From: Phaseolus vulgaris
Taxonomy: Eukaryota; Streptophyta; Magnoliopsida; Fabales; Fabaceae
Length of the DNA stretch: 64,000 nt
Assembly (NCBI RefSeq): GCF_000499845.2
Contig: NC_023757.2
Coordinates: 44,203,956-44,267,955, forward strand
Reading direction: 5' to 3'
The position numbers and the translations under genes are program-made. How positions within the stretch are numbered: position 1 is the first letter of the stretch; each line of letters begins with the position of its first letter. Below are positions 62,341 to 64,000 of this stretch, in pieces. Below the pieces are notes generated by a model, which made no database searches, was not told the DNA's origin, and saw only the letters and a program-made list of their open reading frames with translations.

Positions 62341-64000
62341 AGGTGAATTTAGAAAGGGGGTTACAAATAGAAAATAGAGAAACCAGTTTCATTACATCCA
62401 AAGTCAACCTTCTTCTCCTTCATTCTCTCCATCTCCATGAACTCAAGTTTCCTTCTTCCTTTCTTGTGAATTGGTATGCTATCTACCTACAAGAGTATAA
62501 AGCACCAATTGGAAACTTTGCCTTAGTGACCATCTTCCTCCTTCATTCAACCTCCTATTCTTCCTTTAAATAGTATATGTTACAACTTGTTTTTTTTAAT
62601 ATACAAGAGCATTTTAGTTTTAGTCGAATTTGATAGTGATTATTGACTAGGGTTGACATGTTGAAGTGATCAAGGATTTTCTTAGGATTTTTGCTTCTTT
62701 CTTTTCTCCAAATCCTAATCCTTGACCTGCACAACAGATCAAGTTAAAAGATGTTAACTCTAATCTAAATTTAAACTTAAGTTATAAGTTGAAATTTGAA
62801 AATTTGTTTGGATGAGAACATTGTTTATGATTGATGTAAAATAAAATGAGTATTTTGTTAAATTGTTTGACTTTGAAACATATTACTATAAATTTATAAA
62901 CAAATATGAAAAATGTTTAAATTGTTATAGATCTATATTTTGACTTAAGGGTACATTAGATTGAGAGTTCACTTTGGGATGGATTTTGGTAAGTTTAATT
63001 TACTTTTGACTTGGGTTTAAAAAGAAATGTCAAAAATTGGTGAATGTTAGAAAAGTATCATAAGTTATTCTTTTTTTTTTCTTTGGATTATTATGTGGAT
63101 TAATAATTTTGGTTGGTGATATCTTATGTAAGTCAAATTGAGAAATTGCATTTGATATAGAATTGAGAGATGATATATATTACAAAATATAATATAGCAG
63201 TGTGTTTTTTAATCAAGTTATAATATTTACAACATTGTTTTTTTATTGAGTTATACATTGTTTATTTATGTTTTTATGTGATATTGTTGATTTTGGTTAA
63301 GGGTACAACAACAATTATTAATGAACCTTCATTCCACCTACGACAACGATTATTAATGAGAATTGTTGTCGCATATCCACCAAGAACGATGGTTGTTAAT
63401 GAGAATCATTGTCATAGGTGTATATACAATAATAATTTTACACATAACTTTCGGTACAGTCGAACATATGATGACTATTTCAACCATCATTGAAAACATT
63501 TGTTTTTAAGATGACTTGATCAACGATGGTTATAAAATGATTGTTAAAAGGAGCTAAGAATCATCGCTAAAGACTTCTTTTTCAACAATGTTGCTTAGTT
63601 TATGCTATTCCTTTATGTATGATTGTTATGTTACTACTATAATCTTGTTTTTGAAATGGGAGCATATGATAGTATAAGTACGAAACTATTTAGTGTCTAG
63701 GATGAAAGTATATTTTCCCAAGATTTTGTTATTTGAGAGTTTTACAAAAATATGATTATGTAATGTTTTGTAAGTTTATATGTATGGGCACATCTACTTA
63801 TCTTACTAAACATATGTGTGTTGTTTATTTTATTTATATTAAAATAATAGGATTGTTAGACTTATGATATTAGATTCGGTTGCATCCTCAAGCTATACTT
63901 TGTTGTGCAATAATGGTGATTTTACTTGTTGGTTTATTTCTATAAATTTTCATTGTTTAAGGAATTAAGTTTGTAGTTTTTTTAATTAATTTCTAACTTA
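62341..64000. other. AT-rich intergenic stretch, no gene seen
   Basis: The open frame at 62343-62573 has no family features. A small hairpin repeat block is at 63305-63425 (separate entry). Confidence 0.45.
63305..63425. repeat. Three diverged hairpin-forming repeat units
   Basis: Units near 63305, 63340 and 63383 share ACGA(C/T)...TTATTAATGA(G)AA and end ATTGTTGTC/ATTGTCATAGGT. GACAACGATTATTAATGAGA followed by ATTGTTGTC forms a hairpin. Resembles subterminal repeats of plant DNA transposons, but no element ends were found. Confidence 0.55.

Overview
This window looks like plant nuclear DNA, most likely from a papilionoid legume close to Phaseolus or Vigna. The host is inferred from gene content, intron style, AT-richness and repeat types; no marker in the window fixes the species. 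Four well-supported protein genes and one tRNA-type locus sit in AT-rich sequence packed with transposon remains and tandem repeats.

Layout: 0-1 kb is the 3' end of a broken Ty1/copia element with its LTR. 3.0-6.9 kb (minus) is a six-exon MLF (myeloid leukemia factor)-like gene; its coding exons join in one frame to 361 residues, behind a 5'-UTR intron and a TATA/TGGGCC promoter. 7-14.3 kb holds AT-rich fold-back repeats, a small CACTA element with ATG target duplication, tandem repeats and a Mutator-like MITE. 14.6-17.1 kb (minus) is a nuclear-encoded group II intron maturase (nMAT class), two exons, 798 residues, with the reverse transcriptase box changed to YMDE. 18.0-23.1 kb is a nested transposon cluster: an old gag-like coding region cut by a 503-bp MITE, a 1141-bp solo LTR and a 1707-bp SIRE-like solo LTR, each with an exact target-site duplication; joining the flanks brings the old reading frame back.

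24.6-38.0 kb (plus) is a 21-exon SEC1/Munc18 gene of the KEULE/SEC11 type. All 21 exons join in frame to 667 residues; introns 2 and 7 carry retrotransposon pieces. 38-43.3 kb has LTR fragments and three satellite-like tandem arrays, one with a two-monomer higher-order pattern. 43.3 kb is a tRNA-Tyr(GUA) with intron whose 3' end has lost four bases. 43.4-50.4 kb has no recognised gene, only scattered exon-like pieces. 50.5-52.7 kb (minus) is a single-exon BED-zinc-finger, hAT-transposase-derived gene of 753 residues preceded by stacked upstream ORFs. 55.0-58.0 kb (minus) is a broken Ty3/gypsy element with a long LTR holding a nearly perfect 338-bp duplication. The rest to 64 kb is AT-rich with minor repeats.

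The genes are unrelated housekeeping functions (MLF-like protein of unclear role, organellar intron splicing, vesicle fusion in cytokinesis, domesticated transposase) and do not form one pathway. I saw no new multi-gene system. The most informative novelties are the nested insertion cluster, the pair of ~500-bp Mutator-like MITEs, the damaged tRNA and the overlapping uORF of the hAT-derived gene.
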